A stretch of DNA of 35,901 bases from Paulinella micropora (GCA_009731375.1 BJOX01000254.1:365354-401254); one strand, 5' to 3'. Counted from the stretch's first letter, positions 1-9,235 are shown. Numbers and translations: made by a program. The notes: generated by a model from the letters alone, not told the origin.

Positions 1-265
1 TGGGGGGGGGGGGCGGCCCCCCCCCCCCCCCCCGCCCCTTTCGCCTGCCACCCGCAACGGTTAGTGGGGGGCTCTCCGCAGGTCCTCTGTCTGCCTCTCT
101 TCTCCTTCGTAGCCCGGCCCGTGCTGCCGGCCGGCAACAAGGCAGGCATCGGGTGCGGAGCCCGACCAACTGCATCCCCCGCCTGGCTGTCAAAAACAGA
201 ACGGTGCATTCAATAAAAAATAACTCTCGTAAGCCCTTCCTTCTTCAGAAAACAGGACGGTGGTG
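1..265. other. window edge: G/C homopolymers and 3' UTR-like DNA
   Basis: The first 40 bases are a G12 run, a short CGG, then a C17 run, a foldback-like structure similar to the one beside the long gap at 33234. The rest shows no convincing coding frame. It ends with a plus-strand AATAAA at 212-217, which would suit a plus-strand gene lying to the left of the window and converging on the minus-strand gene that stops at 266. Confidence 0.5.
212..217 (+). terminator. AATAAA polyadenylation hexamer
   Basis: A canonical AATAAA in an A-rich stretch. No plus-strand gene ends inside the window before it, so it probably serves a gene that ends at or before the left edge. Function is inferred from the hexamer and from similar placement after other genes here. 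Confidence 0.4.
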
Positions 266-904
266 CTAAGAGAAGATGTTGCCTAGCGCTAGGTCACGGA
301 TGGCCCTTCTGAGCGCGGGTACTTCCTGGGGCACTGCCACCAGCCTCGCGATGACGTAGCCCCAGCTCTCTCGGCCTTCGACCCACCCGTCACCGGACCC
401 GTCAAAGTCCTGATCCACAAAGTAGAAGAGCGCTGCCAGGGGGTGAGAAAAGGAGCCGTCCGCTCCCTCGTCGTCGTCGCTCTCGCACTCTTCCTCCCCC
501 TTTTGCTCCAGGTCCCGCAGGATCTCCTGTGTGTCCCACTGGTCGGCCTCCCCGGTCCCAAAGTGGAGCAGGCACGCCATCACCTCAGCCAGGACCTTTT
601 GCTGCCACTGGGCCTTGAGCCGGGCGAGATAGGCGGCCAGGTGTGGCTGTCGGTGCACCTCGGCGGTGGCGCGGGCAAACTTCATTTCGGCACGGGCCCG
701 GCGACCAAAGACAGCTTTGCGCCGCTTGAGGGGTGGCGGGGGTGTGGAGGGGCGGGCGTCTGCGCCACGGCGCTTCTGGCCCGCCGGCACCGGGGCGCCG
801 GACGGGGCGTCGGCCAGTGCGCCGGCCAGCGTCCGCGCCGCCGCGGTCGGAGACGGAAGAGGGGTCGGGGGGAGCAAGTCGGCGGTACACGAGGGGGTAG
901 ACAT
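266..904 (-). CDS. unknown acidic/basic protein with nuclear-localisation-like patch and EF-hand-like loop
   Basis: A 212-residue protein read from the ATG at 904. The frame stays open upstream to about 1300, but that part is Arg/Gly/Pro-rich translation of the GC spacer, so the inner ATG is preferred. Residues 43-72 carry basic clusters (QKRRG, KRRK, GRRAR) that look like nuclear-localisation signals. Residues 72-110 are Ala/Gln-rich and probably helical. An acidic run (EEECESDDDEG) follows at 137-147. Residues 164-176 read D-x-D-x-D-G, the first half of an EF-hand calcium loop, but the hydrophobic position and the final Glu are out of register, so calcium binding is doubtful. It is divergently arranged with the gene at 1299. 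I do not recognise the family; a small nuclear or regulatory protein is a guess. Confidence 0.6.
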   Translation of the reverse strand: MSTPSCTADLLPPTPLPSPTAAARTLAGALADAPSGAPVPAGQKRRGADARPSTPPPPLKRRKAVFGRRARAEMKFARATAEVHRQPHLAAYLARLKAQWQQKVLAEVMACLLHFGTGEADQWDTQEILRDLEQKGEEECESDDDEGADGSFSHPLAALFYFVDQDFDGSGDGWVEGRESWGYVIARLVAVPQEVPALRRAIRDLALGNIFS

Positions 905-1298
905 AGGCTCTGCCTCCAGCGAGCGGAATTGAATTGTGGCCGGGACGGGGAGCTGGCGTCCTCCCCCCGGCGCAGCGTGCGTCGCGCGCCCGGCCTCGCG
1001 CGTCCGCCGCCGCGCCGGCGAGCGCCCCCCCCGTCCGGGGCCCACGGGCGCGCGCGGGCGCCCGCCCCTCCCCCTCGAGGGGCACGCGGCGCCCCCGAGG
1101 GGGGCACGCGGCGCCGCCCGTGGCACGCGTGCCACCGAGGGGGGCACGCGGCGCCGTTCGCTTTCCCCCTCTCCCCGGCCCCCCGCGGTGCGTGCGCGCC
1201 CTGGCGCAGGGAGGGTAGCGGACAGCGCGGGGGTACAGGCTACCACACAAAGCACGAGCGGCCGAAGCCGCCCAAGCCAGCACCTGCCGAAGCCGCTC
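905..1298. promoter_or_regulatory. GC-rich divergent spacer with repeated GGCACGCGGCGCC element
   Basis: This 394-base spacer separates the 5' ends of two divergent genes and should hold both promoters (inference). Between about 1078 and 1155 an element close to GGGGCACGCGGCGCC occurs three times. Within the cluster, 1120-1135 (GTGGCACGCGTGCCAC) is a perfect 16-base palindrome. No TATA-like sequence was seen. Confidence 0.4.
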
Positions 1299-2672
1299 AT
1301 GTCTAGCGCTGCCGGACCCAGCGACCTCGGGGGCGGCTCCGCCGAGGAGGACGTGCCCCACTCGAGCTTCTGGGCCAGGTACTTCCAAGCCGTAATGACC
1401 CACGAGCTGAAAAGTCGGAAGAAGCGGGGCCGCCTCGCGGCCTATGCCGGCCCGGGGACGCCCCCGAAGCGCCGGGCGTTTTCCCGGACCAGGTGGCCCC
1501 TGCGCCCCGGCCCGCAGGACTGTTTCCTGGCGGCCAGGCTAGTGTCCCTCAACAAGGCGGCTCTCACCGCGGCGATCGGCGCCCAGGCCTCGTGCACCCC
1601 GGCCGCGGTGGCGGACTGTATGCTGGCGGTGGGCTCGCGCCACGCGCTGTCGACGGGCTGCGCGCCCGACCCCAGCGCCACGGACAAGCTGGTGGCCTTC
1701 TTTGCCGGCGTGCTGCAGCACCGGGCCACCAGGGCCCACCCCCGCTGCACGGGGCCCAAGCCGCACGGCAGCGCCCCGCGGTGCGGCTGCGCCTTCCGGC
1801 ACAACGCCCTGGGGCGGGCCCTGGCACTCAGCGCCTGGCCCGCCTGCAGCTTGGGGCAGGACAACCTCGGTCGCTGCCTGGAGCTGCTGCGACAGGCAGG
1901 AGCGGAGGCTGTGCGCCGCGTGCTCGAGCCCGTGTTCCACCGCCTGGCCCATGGCGAGGCGCGGCGCAGGCAGGACGAACTAAGCTCCGAGTGCTCGTTC
2001 GCCCTGTTGGCGCTGGGGGCCAGGCCACAGGAGGCGCTGTGGCTGTGGTACGACGGACAATTCTGGCCGGCCCAACTAGACTCCCTCACGGGCCAGAGCC
2101 GGCGCCACGAACTCACGGTGCGGCTGCGTGTCCTCGAGCCGGGCGACGGGCCCGGCCCGCACTCTGCCGCCGGCAGCCAGGCTCTGCACCCGGCGGACAC
2201 GGCGCTGCTCCTCGACGCCCTGGCCCCTCCCCCGCCGAGCGCCGCGTCCGGGCTACGCGACGTGCTAGCGTCCGCGGTACAGCGGGCCGGGCCCCGCTAC
2301 GCCCTGCGCTCCTTTCGGGTGCGCCCCAACTACGACGGAGTGCCCGTCTCTGCCCCCGCCGCCGCCGAGTGGTCCGAGTACTTTGCCCAGAGCTTCGAGG
2401 TGACGGAGCTCGCGGGGGCGGGAGAGCAGCCGGAGGGCCGGGGGGCGCTGTGCCTGCCCGCGCACGCCCGCCAGCAGCCCTTCCACCGCTTCTTTCGTCA
2501 GTACCTAGACCCGCACCTCCGCCACGTGCGGCGCGACTGGCCGGTGGCGCTGTCGGTGCTCGTGGGCTCGTATTGTTTCGGGGGAGGGGGGATCCACGGC
2601 AGGAGCAGGCTCGAGGAGTGCTCCCGTCCCGACCGGGTGGTCGTTAGCCACGGACACCCGGCCGGACACTGA
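1299..2672 (+). CDS. unknown 457-residue protein
   Basis: It starts at the ATG at 1299; the in-frame extension upstream to 936 is low-complexity translation of the spacer. There is a basic N-terminal region (KSRKKRG, PPKRR at about residues 34-57), then a mainly Ala/Leu/Arg-rich body with scattered Cys, including a Cys/His cluster at about 145-185, and aromatic-rich segments (LWLWYDGQFW near 250, HRFFRQYLDPHLRHVRRDW near 395). No signal peptide or membrane segment is visible. The stop is followed after 125 bases by AATAAA at 2798-2803, which supports a complete gene with a short 3' UTR. It is divergent from 266-904 and convergent with the spliced gene ending at 3064. I do not recognise the family. 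Confidence 0.65.
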   Translation: MSSAAGPSDLGGGSAEEDVPHSSFWARYFQAVMTHELKSRKKRGRLAAYAGPGTPPKRRAFSRTRWPLRPGPQDCFLAARLVSLNKAALTAAIGAQASCTPAAVADCMLAVGSRHALSTGCAPDPSATDKLVAFFAGVLQHRATRAHPRCTGPKPHGSAPRCGCAFRHNALGRALALSAWPACSLGQDNLGRCLELLRQAGAEAVRRVLEPVFHRLAHGEARRRQDELSSECSFALLALGARPQEALWLWYDGQFWPAQLDSLTGQSRRHELTVRLRVLEPGDGPGPHSAAGSQALHPADTALLLDALAPPPPSAASGLRDVLASAVQRAGPRYALRSFRVRPNYDGVPVSAPAAAEWSEYFAQSFEVTELAGAGEQPEGRGALCLPAHARQQPFHRFFRQYLDPHLRHVRRDWPVALSVLVGSYCFGGGGIHGRSRLEECSRPDRVVVSHGHPAGH

Positions 2673-3063
2673 ATCGCCTGGGCACCACCAGGCTCCCCCG
2701 GGGGGGGGGAGGGGCTCGCTCGGCCACTCGGTGCCAGCCTCTCGCTGCCCGGAGGCCTGGGAGAGAGGACGGCCGTCCTGTGGTTTCGGCCGGTGTCAAT
2801 AAAAATCTTGGCGTGGACTGTCCGTGTTTTATGATCCAGCGCGGCCGGGGCCGGGGACGCCACCAGCCCAAAATCCGCTCCGTCGGTGCGGCGGCGCGGT
2901 GCACCTGCCACACCGCAGACGTGCCCGCTCCTCCCAGCCGGACCGGCCCGCGCGACTGAGGCCAGGCGCGGGGCCCGGTGTGGGGCCGCGGCGGCCAGGA
3001 GGGGGGCCCGCCCCCTCCGCACCGCCTTGTCAGTGACACCCGGAGAGGAGGGGAGATCCGGTG
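2673..3063. other. convergent 3' region between two genes
   Basis: This holds the 3' ends of two convergent transcripts. AATAAA (plus strand) at 2798-2803 follows the 1299-2672 gene. On the minus strand, CATAAA (complement of 2828-2833) lies downstream of the gene that stops at 3064. The remainder is GC-rich and shows no supported coding frame. Confidence 0.45.
2798..2803 (+). terminator. AATAAA polyadenylation hexamer
   Basis: A canonical hexamer 125 bases after the stop of the 1299-2672 gene, in an A-rich context. Confidence 0.6.
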
Positions 3064-5985
3064 CTACGGACTGAGGCGTACGGGTAGTACATAGTCCATG
3101 GCCCCTTGGAAAGCGCAGCCGACACCCGAGCGTGCCGGTCCACAGGCGAGCGCGTAGGTGTCGACGAGGCCGGGGATCGAGTAGTTCAAGCACTGGAACT
3201 CAGGGTTCACGCGATCGCACGGGTCAAACTCTGCTAGGCCCTTGCAGCAGGGGCCGCAGGTACCACCACCGTTATACAGGATGTTACCCGCCGAGTATTG
3301 ACTGGCGTAGTGGAAGCATCCGTCCATAGGGGTCCCTACGGCAAAAAGCACACGCAAGTCTTGCTGGCCCCTGTGTATGCGTGCGAATGTGCCAGCGCGG
3401 CCGTGTCCTGTGTGTGTGCGGGCGCGGGCGAGTTGTCCGCGCCTAGGTGGGTATGTTTTAGACGATGTCAGCCTCAGCGGGGCCGGCGCCAGGAAGCAAG
3501 GCGCGGGGGGGAAGGGGGAGCGAGCTAGGCGTTTAGGTGCAGGAAGCCGGGCCGGCCTAACGGCCCCGCTCCGTGCGGGCGGCTCAGGCGCACAATCACG
3601 TGGCTCTGCCACAGGAGAAAGAGAGAGGGGTGCGAAAGGGGCGAGAGCAGGACCGAGTATGTCAGCCAGGTCCCCGTCCGTGCAGCCCGACAGACACACC
3701 CGCGGCTCCGCACAGGTGCCTGCCTGGGGGGCCCAGCCCTGGTCACTGGGAGAAGCGACCCAGCCGTCGGAGTACCAGCAAGTAACGTTCCGTGCCGCAG
3801 AGCTGCGTTGGGTACAGTTGCCCCCGAAGGGTACGCCGCAGCAGTTCGTCGCGCTTTGGAGGCAGTAAGGGACGGGGTTTATACCGGTGTCGCTGCCCTC
3901 GAACTGGCACGGAGAGAACGGCTGCATGTCCGCCGAGTCCAGCAGGGTGCAGGCCAGCGCGTATCTCGCCTGGCCCAAGCCGGGAATCGAGTAGTTGATG
4001 CACCTGTATTCGGTAGTGCCCACGAGGCCCGGGCCGCACAGGTCGCCGAACCCGAGCTCCGGACAACAGGGCTGACAGACACCCCCGGCCGACAGGGAGA
4101 CGCAGCGCGCTAACAAACCAGGGCAACCATTGAACGTGAGTGTTGGCCTAGCTACGAGCGCCTGCCAGCAACCAAAGACCACAGCACACGTGGCAGCCGG
4201 GCTTGCACCAAAGCTCCGGCAGGAGGCCGCGGGCCTGGCACAGGGAAGAGAGGCCATGTCTTACCACAGCCCATAGCGCAGGTGCCAGGGTGGCTGGCGG
4301 TATTACAGACCCCTGCGCCGAGGGGCAGGAGTGAGCTGCTGTAGTTCTTGTACCAACAGACGTACGGATTAGCCGCGTTTGAGATCTGCCTACACGAATC
4401 GCAAAGTCGGCGCCACAGCACTCAGTCGAGGTCTGGCAGCAGTACAAGCACGTGTCGGTGAAGCCGGGGGTGCAGCAGCGGGATCCGTTCTGGCAGCAGG
4501 GGCTAACCGGATCCTGTCCGACTGCGCTCCCCTGGAAGTAACACTGGCTTGTCGGTTGTTTCGAACTCTTGTCTATCTCGACGCAACTGAGCGCATATCT
4601 GGGGGAACCGAAGCCCGGGATAGAGTAGCTTAGGCACCTGCACCCCAGGGAGATCAAGAATATGCGCGCACGCGCCTATACAACATGCACTCACTCGTGC
4701 TGGCAGGTGGTGTGCGTCTCGTGTAAGGTGCGTGTGTCCTCTCCCCCCCTCGCGCCAGACCAGTACTTCTCGCTCTCTCCCGCTGGCGCTCTAGAATCGA
4801 TAGTGGGGAGAAACAGACCAGTACTTCTCGCTCTCTCCCGCTGGCGCTCTAGAATCGATAGTGGGGAGAGGACAGAGTCGTTAGGGGCACCTTTGTTCTG
4901 CCCAGGTCAGACCACCGAAATCTCCGAAGCCACAGAATTCACCCAGCCCGAGGCCGGGACAGCAGGGCTTGCAGGGCGATGCTGGATCGTAGCTGAGCGG
5001 AGACCTGGTGACACAGCCCACTGCAGACCAACACAAAGCTCATGGGGAGGGCAGAGGGCAAAGCAAAAAAGGCGCATGCACAGACAGCCTAGCTCAACCA
5101 GAGAAGAAGGGGTGTTTTGCGACCGCAACCCGTAGTACAACTGCTGTCGTTGCACGAGGACGGAGAGGTAAAATCGGTGGAGTACCAGCAACTGGAGTTG
5201 GCGCCAAGCTGGCCACACGCACTGTCAAAAGCAGCCCCGCAGCAGTGTGTTCCGTCCTGGACGCACCGAGAGGCAGAAGGCGTCACCGACCCCGTAACCG
5301 ACTGGTGGTGCGACGGAGTGCCGCTGCGCGTAGGTGTCACCGATCCCGTCACCGACTGCGACGGAGTGCCGCTGCGCGTAGGCGTCGGGCTCTGTGCTGA
5401 ACTCTGTGACGGGCTCTGTGTCAGGCTCTGTGTCAGACTCTGCGCCGGGCTCCGTGTCGGGCTCTGTGTCGGGCTCTGTGCCGAACTCTGTGACGGGCTC
5501 GGTGTCGGGCTCTGTGTCGGGCTCTGTGCCGAACTCTGTGACGGGCTCTGTGTCAGGCTCCGTGTCGGGCTCTGTGTCGGGCTCTGTGCCGAACTCTGTG
5601 ACGGGCTCTGTGTCAGACTCTGCGCCGGGCTCTGTGACGGGCTCTGTGTCAGGCTCTGTGGCGGGCTCTGCGACAGGCTCTGTGTCAGGCTCTGTGTCAG
5701 GCTCTGTGGCGGGCTCTGCGACAGGCTCTGCGTCGGGCTCTGTGGCGGGCTCTGTGAAGGGCTCTGCGACAGGCTCTGCGTCGGGCTCTGTGACAGGCTC
5801 TGTGTCAGCGACCTCGTTGGGCTCTGCGACAGGCGTTGCATCGGGCTCGGTGATGTGCTCCATGCCGGGCTCTGTGTCGTGCTGTGTCCGGGCCAGGGCG
5901 TCGGCGATGGTGTGGGTGTCAGCTGGAACCTGCAAAAGCCGCTGGCAAGCGGCAGCGCCAGCATCCAGCCGATCACGGCCGGCAT
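3064..5985 (-). CDS. spliced, secreted, modular Cys-rich protein with SPTQ-repeat segment
   Basis: The gene is read from ATG 5985 with five exons: 5985-5124, 5020-4891, 4637-4265, 4109-3654, 3335-3064. A signal peptide (about residues 1-20) is followed by a 150-residue mucin-like stretch built on SPTQSLSQ-type repeats, then alternating Cys modules. Module A has a CxPCCPxLGxGxxCG core and later a CxxYSIPG...YALxC core. Module B has CCG...CWYS...GC. The three copies of each align well only when GT-AG segments are removed; junctions 1 and 3 are phase 1 at the same module boundary. The coding sum is 2093 bases, one short of a multiple of three, matching a single missing base seen in exon 3 near 4391-4406. 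Intron 4 is in frame and open, so it could be a Pro/Ala-rich linker instead. It is probably extracellular or a virion/cell surface protein. I do not recognise the family. Confidence 0.6.
3336..3653 (-). other. possible intron 4 (318 bases, in frame) or Pro/Ala-rich linker
   Basis: The donor is CTCG|GTCC, the acceptor GCTTTTTGCCGTAG; both ends are phase 1 like introns 1 and 3. The segment is a multiple of three and has no stop, so it could also be translated as a Cys-poor Pro/Ala/Arg-rich linker. The T-rich acceptor tract and the composition change favour an intron. Confidence 0.45.
4110..4264 (-). other. intron 3 (predicted GT-AG, 155 bases)
   Basis: The donor GTAAGA is a textbook spliceosomal site directly after ...GGCTGTG; the acceptor is TTTGTTAG. 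Both ends are phase 1 and the junction falls at the same module boundary as intron 1, giving GC-Ala-x-CV against GC-Val-x-CV there. Confidence 0.7.
4638..4890 (-). other. intron 2 (predicted GT-AG, 253 bases)
   Basis: The donor is CAAAG|GTGCC, the acceptor GGGTGCAG|GTGCC. Splicing gives an AG+G Arg codon before the CxSYSIPG motif, exactly where the unspliced homologous module has Arg. The unspliced frame stops at 4881. The intron carries a 56-base direct duplication (4756-4811 and 4814-4869). Confidence 0.6.
4756..4869. repeat. 56-base tandem duplication inside intron 2
   Basis: Two identical copies (4756-4811 and 4814-4869), starting CAGACCAGTACTTCTCG and ending GTGGGGAGA, are separated by two bases. 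They lie wholly within predicted intron 2, consistent with relaxed constraint there. Confidence 0.8.
5021..5123 (-). other. intron 1 (predicted GT-AG, 103 bases)
   Basis: The donor is G|GTCGC just after the ...TTGC end of module B; the acceptor is TTGGTCTGCAG. Removal joins phase-1 ends and puts the next Cys module in frame. Without splicing, exon 1 reads into a stop at 5089. Confidence 0.6.
5390..5850. repeat. GGGCTCTGTGTC-type minisatellite coding for SPTQ repeats
   Basis: This is an imperfect array of 12-base units (GGGCTCTGTGTC and variants on the plus strand), grouped into higher-order 24- to 60-base blocks. On the minus strand it encodes the SQSPTQSL repeats of the spliced Cys-rich gene. 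Other frames are also open through it, which is why long plus-strand open frames here are not accepted as genes. Confidence 0.8.
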
Positions 5986-6403
5986 GCTAGTTGCGGTGAG
6001 GACCGAAGACGATCGGGTGGGCGGGAAGACCGGGGCTTTACTATTCTTCCGCAGTACGAGGCACTACGGGGATTCGGAGCGGGGGGAGAAGAGGGAAGGG
6101 GGAAGAACCCCGACGCGGCTTCCTCTGACACACGGCATGCCAAAAAGAGCGGGACAAAAAGGGAAGGGAGCTACCAAGGGGGAAGGAGCGTTGTCCCCTC
6201 TTCCCTCTCCCTCCTTCTTCCCCCCGCACGGCACCCACACGCCCACTCACGCCCCAGACTGCTTGCGCGTGTCGATACCCACTTGCCACCCCCGGGACAA
6301 GGGGGGAGACGCTCTCTCCTCGGAACCTGTGGGGCAGCCAAGGGGGGAAGACGGAGTTATGCTAGCCCCCACGGCTGGCCCCCACGGCTGGCCCCACGCC
6401 ACC
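5986..6403. promoter_or_regulatory. divergent spacer between 5985 (-) and 6404 (+)
   Basis: A 418-base region between two divergent start codons that should contain both promoters (inference). It has purine-rich stretches near 6080-6190, a pyrimidine tract near 6195-6230, and a short direct repeat (CCCCCACGGCTGG) near 6366-6392 just before the start at 6404. No TATA box was seen. Confidence 0.35.
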
Positions 6404-8567
6404 ATGTTCCGCGCCGCTGGACCGGCCCCGCCTGGGGCGCCCGGGTTGCGTACCACGCGGGAGGCGGCGCTGGAGGTAGCGGCCGAACACATCCGTGGCA
6501 CGGGCTTGCTCTCCGTGCCGGACCTGCTGCACCTGCGGCTCAGCAGCGCCTCCCGCACCCAGCTGGACGACGCCAGGCTGCTCCTGCTGCTCCGCCTAGT
6601 GCGCCGGGTGGTCCTGTCGTACCTGCTGTTTTGTTACGCCCTGGACCGGTCCGTGTGGACCAGCCTGTGCAGCCGGCTAGCGTCCCTGCGCGGAGAGGCG
6701 GCGGGCCTGCGCGGGCGCCGGACACCGGGCGGCCTGCAGTTCCTGTCTGTCCTAGACAGGGCCGGGCTGCCGCCGGCGGAGCGCGACCGGCTCACCGACG
6801 AGTACTACGCCGCGCTGTGCCACCGGGTGGGTGTGGCAGGGACGCCCCCCCCGCCACCCGCGGGCCCGGCGCTTCGCAACCGCCCGGCCCCCGGCCACGC
6901 GTGGGTAGCCTGCCTCCGCGCGGACGGCGCGGCCCCCACCGCCGCGTTCGTAGCGCACGTCCGGGGGCTGCTGGCGCTCTTGCCGGACCGGGGGTGCTGG
7001 GGCGCGGCGAAAGGCCGCGCGCAGCGCCTGCTGAGGGTACAGCGCGCCTTTACCCCCGCCGTGTGGTGCGGCTGGCTCGCGAAGGGTTGGTTCCGCCGCC
7101 TGGAGCTCGACTGCCGCGCGGCCCAGCCGACCGCCGGCCGGGCCTACGTGTCCGACTTTTTGCGGCAGCTGTGCGAGCGCCCCCCCCGACGGAGCCGGCC
7201 ACTTCTTCCGGCCAGGCCTGGTGGAGAAGTTGCACGTCCGCGGTGGGGGCGGGGTGGATCTCCAGGCCTTGTTCACTCTGCTGCTGGCCGCCTTCGGCCG
7301 GCTCCGCACCCTGTGGCTCCAGTGCACGGACGCGGCGGCCGGCGGGGCGCGCCCGGCCTGGGCGCTCGCCTCGGACACCCTGCTGGACTGCCGTGTGTCG
7401 CTGCGCCCCCGCCCCGGCCCGGGCCGCGTCGCCCGCTGGTGGCGGAGGGCGGCGCCGGCGGCCCGCGCCCCCGACACCACCCTGGTGCTACCACGAGCGC
7501 ACACGGTCGTGTTTTTGTGCCCGGAGCCACCGCCCCTGAAGCTGTGCCTGCGGGGCTGCCAGCGCCCGCGGTTTGTCTCCACCACCGCCGAGAACCTGTG
7601 GTTCGAAGACTGCGGCTTGTCTACCCTGAAGGGCTTGCTCCTCCCGACGTTCGCCGCTGCACGGGCGCCCCGGCCGGCCGGGGTCGTGCTGGTAGACTGC
7701 CCGCGCCTGGCGGAAACCAAGGTAGGCTGGGGCCTGCCCAGCCTCACCGTCCGGGGCCAGTGCGCTCTCACGGTCATCGAAGACGACGACCGCGACTCGC
7801 AGACCCAGTACGACTTGACGGCCGCGCTGGGCGCCGTGGACGGCCAGGACGAGCTGGGCCTCCGTTTTCTGTCGCCACAGCACACCTTGCTGCTAGGGGT
7901 GGGCCCGGAGCGGGCGGGGCGCCTCCGCGTCCACCCGGGCCGCCCGCCCCGGGAGTTGTGGCTGCTGGGGCTGGCGCACACCGCACAGGCGCCCCTGCTG
8001 CTGCCGGCCCCCCCGCCGGCCTTCTTCCGGCACACGCGGCTGCACTGTCAGGGGCTGCCATGGCCGAACGGGCTGGACCACGATCTCTTCGCCCGCGGCT
8101 ACTACCAACCCTGGGCGGGCGTCTCGCTCGGGCGGCCGGACCGCTTGGCCTGCCTACAGACCGCCCGGCCCTGGCTGGCCCCGGAGGTAGCTTGCGAGGT
8201 CCAGGGCGCCCTGCGGCAAGCGCTGCGCAGCCCGCGGGGGCTGGCGCTGCCGTGCGTGCAGCGTGTGCTGCTGAGTGCCGGGCCCCTGAGCCCTCCCGAC
8301 CCGGCGTGGCCGTTGCGACTCTGCCCCCTGAACCGAGTGGTCGTGCTGCGAGGCGCGGGGGGGCCGGGCTGCCGGCGGCTCACGCTGTGCGCAACCCCCG
8401 GCGCGCCGCCCGTGCGGCTGTACCTGCTGCACTGCGGCAACTCTCCGCCCCTCGTCTGTGTGCGCGGCAGCGACGGAGGGGCGCGAGAGGTGGACGTGCG
8501 TTGGTCACGCGGGGGCCCGTCCGCGCTCGCCAGCGCCCGCGTAGTCTACACCGGCCCGGGGGCTTAA
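6404..8567 (+). CDS. unknown 720-residue protein, LRR-like, one frame break
   Basis: It starts at ATG 6404 in a good Kozak-like context (GCCACCATG). The first frame runs to about residue 259, where a C8 run (7180-7187) is followed by strong coding signal in the next frame to the stop at 8565-8567. Removing one C joins ...CERPP to DGAGHFFRPG without loss. The N-terminal 150 residues are helical and Leu/Arg-rich, with a hydrophobic stretch (RRVVLSYLLFCYALD near 70). The second half has repeated short hydrophobic strands separated by Cys/Gly/Pro turns (LCLRGC, LWFEDCGLSTL, VVLVDCPRL, LTVRGQCALTV), suggestive of irregular leucine-rich repeats or a beta-solenoid. Some giant-virus F-box/LRR proteins look like this, but no F-box was identified. 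The break is more likely a homopolymer sequencing error than real. Confidence 0.6.
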
Positions 8568-8932
8568 GGGCCCCGAACGCTCACGGCCCCTTCTCTGAGC
8601 CCCCGAGCGATGGGAGCCCCTTGCTCACAGCTAGCTGCGCCGGCCAAGGCCGGCCGGGGGGCACTCTCATGTCCGCCCTGTGCCGTCTGCCCCAACGCAC
8701 ACGGCTTTGCCTACAGACACCTTTCAAGCAAGAAAGCCAAAAAAAGAACCAAGAGTTCTGGGTTGTAATGACCTGGCCTTCTTCCTTTGGCTGGCAAGAC
8801 TAACCAGCTCCCTTTGGGGCGCACGACTTCAAAGAACCCACTTCAGAAACCGGGACGATGCCCATTCCCCCTCTTTTTCTTCCGGTTGGAGATCGGGGGG
8901 CCGCCCCCTCTTGCCGCCCCGCCCTGGCTCTT
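8568..8932. other. convergent 3' region, no feature seen
   Basis: This 365-base region lies between the stop of the 6404 gene and the stop of the minus-strand DUF285 gene at 8933. It has an A-rich patch near 8735-8755 but no exact AATAAA on either strand and no supported coding frame. Confidence 0.4.
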
Positions 8933-9187
8933 CTAGGCCGCCAGGCACTCGGCGCGAGTTAGCTTCGTGCCCCACGTGTAAGTGTTTTGTGCCCACTGGC
9001 CACAAGCCGCCGGCAGCTGCGAGTACAGCAGGTACGAACCCTGCAGCAGCTCCTGGCAGCCGGCCCAGGTGCGAGGTGCGGCCCAGGCCGCCAAGCTCTG
9101 GTTAAAAGAACAGGCCCCGTTCAGCATGTCAGTGAAGCTCGTCGCCGCCGCCACGTCCCAAGTACTGAGCGGCTGGTTAAACTTGCG
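8933..9187 (-). CDS. DUF285/BspA-like repeat protein, C-terminal fragment cut by a gap
   Basis: The visible part is the last 84 residues or so of a protein with the bacterial-surface-protein 26-residue repeat (DUF285): FNQPLSTWDV, then FNQSLAAW, with the intervening MLNGACSF motif. It ends in a Cys-containing cap (CQELL..., LPAACGQW) and a stop at 8933. The N-terminal part is lost in the 10-N gap at 9188-9197. DUF285 domains are solenoid repeats of surface and secreted proteins in bacteria and are expanded in several algae and large DNA viruses (family knowledge). It is a paralogue of the fragment at 9236-9687; both end with a similar cap (QLPxxCxQ). Confidence 0.75.
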   Translation of the reverse strand, partial: RKFNQPLSTWDVAAATSFTDMLNGACSFNQSLAAWAAPRTWAGCQELLQGSYLLYSQLPAACGQWAQNTYTWGTKLTRAECLAA

Positions 9188-9197
9188 NNNNNNNNNN
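9188..9197. other. assembly gap (10 N)
   Basis: Ten N, a standard scaffold-join length, sit within a DUF285 gene. The right flank (9198-9235) is a short GGGTCCC-rich direct repeat, a plausible cause of the break. Confidence 0.95.
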
Positions 9198-9235
9198 CCA
9201 CGGGTCCCCCACGGGTCCCCCATGGGTCCCACGGG

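Noticed and set aside
164-177. EF-hand in the first protein (residue numbers) as a firm calcium-binding site
   Set aside because: Only the first half of the loop (DxDxDG) fits; the hydrophobic position and final Glu are displaced.
4740-4870. Terminal inverted repeats or insertion sequence in intron 2
   Set aside because: The two 56-base copies are direct, not inverted, and no transposase-like frame is near.
5117-5985. Plus-strand frames rich in Gly-Leu-Cys and Gly-Ser-Val repeats
   Set aside because: They are shadows of the minus-strand SPTQ minisatellite, which has a signal peptide before it and Cys modules after it.
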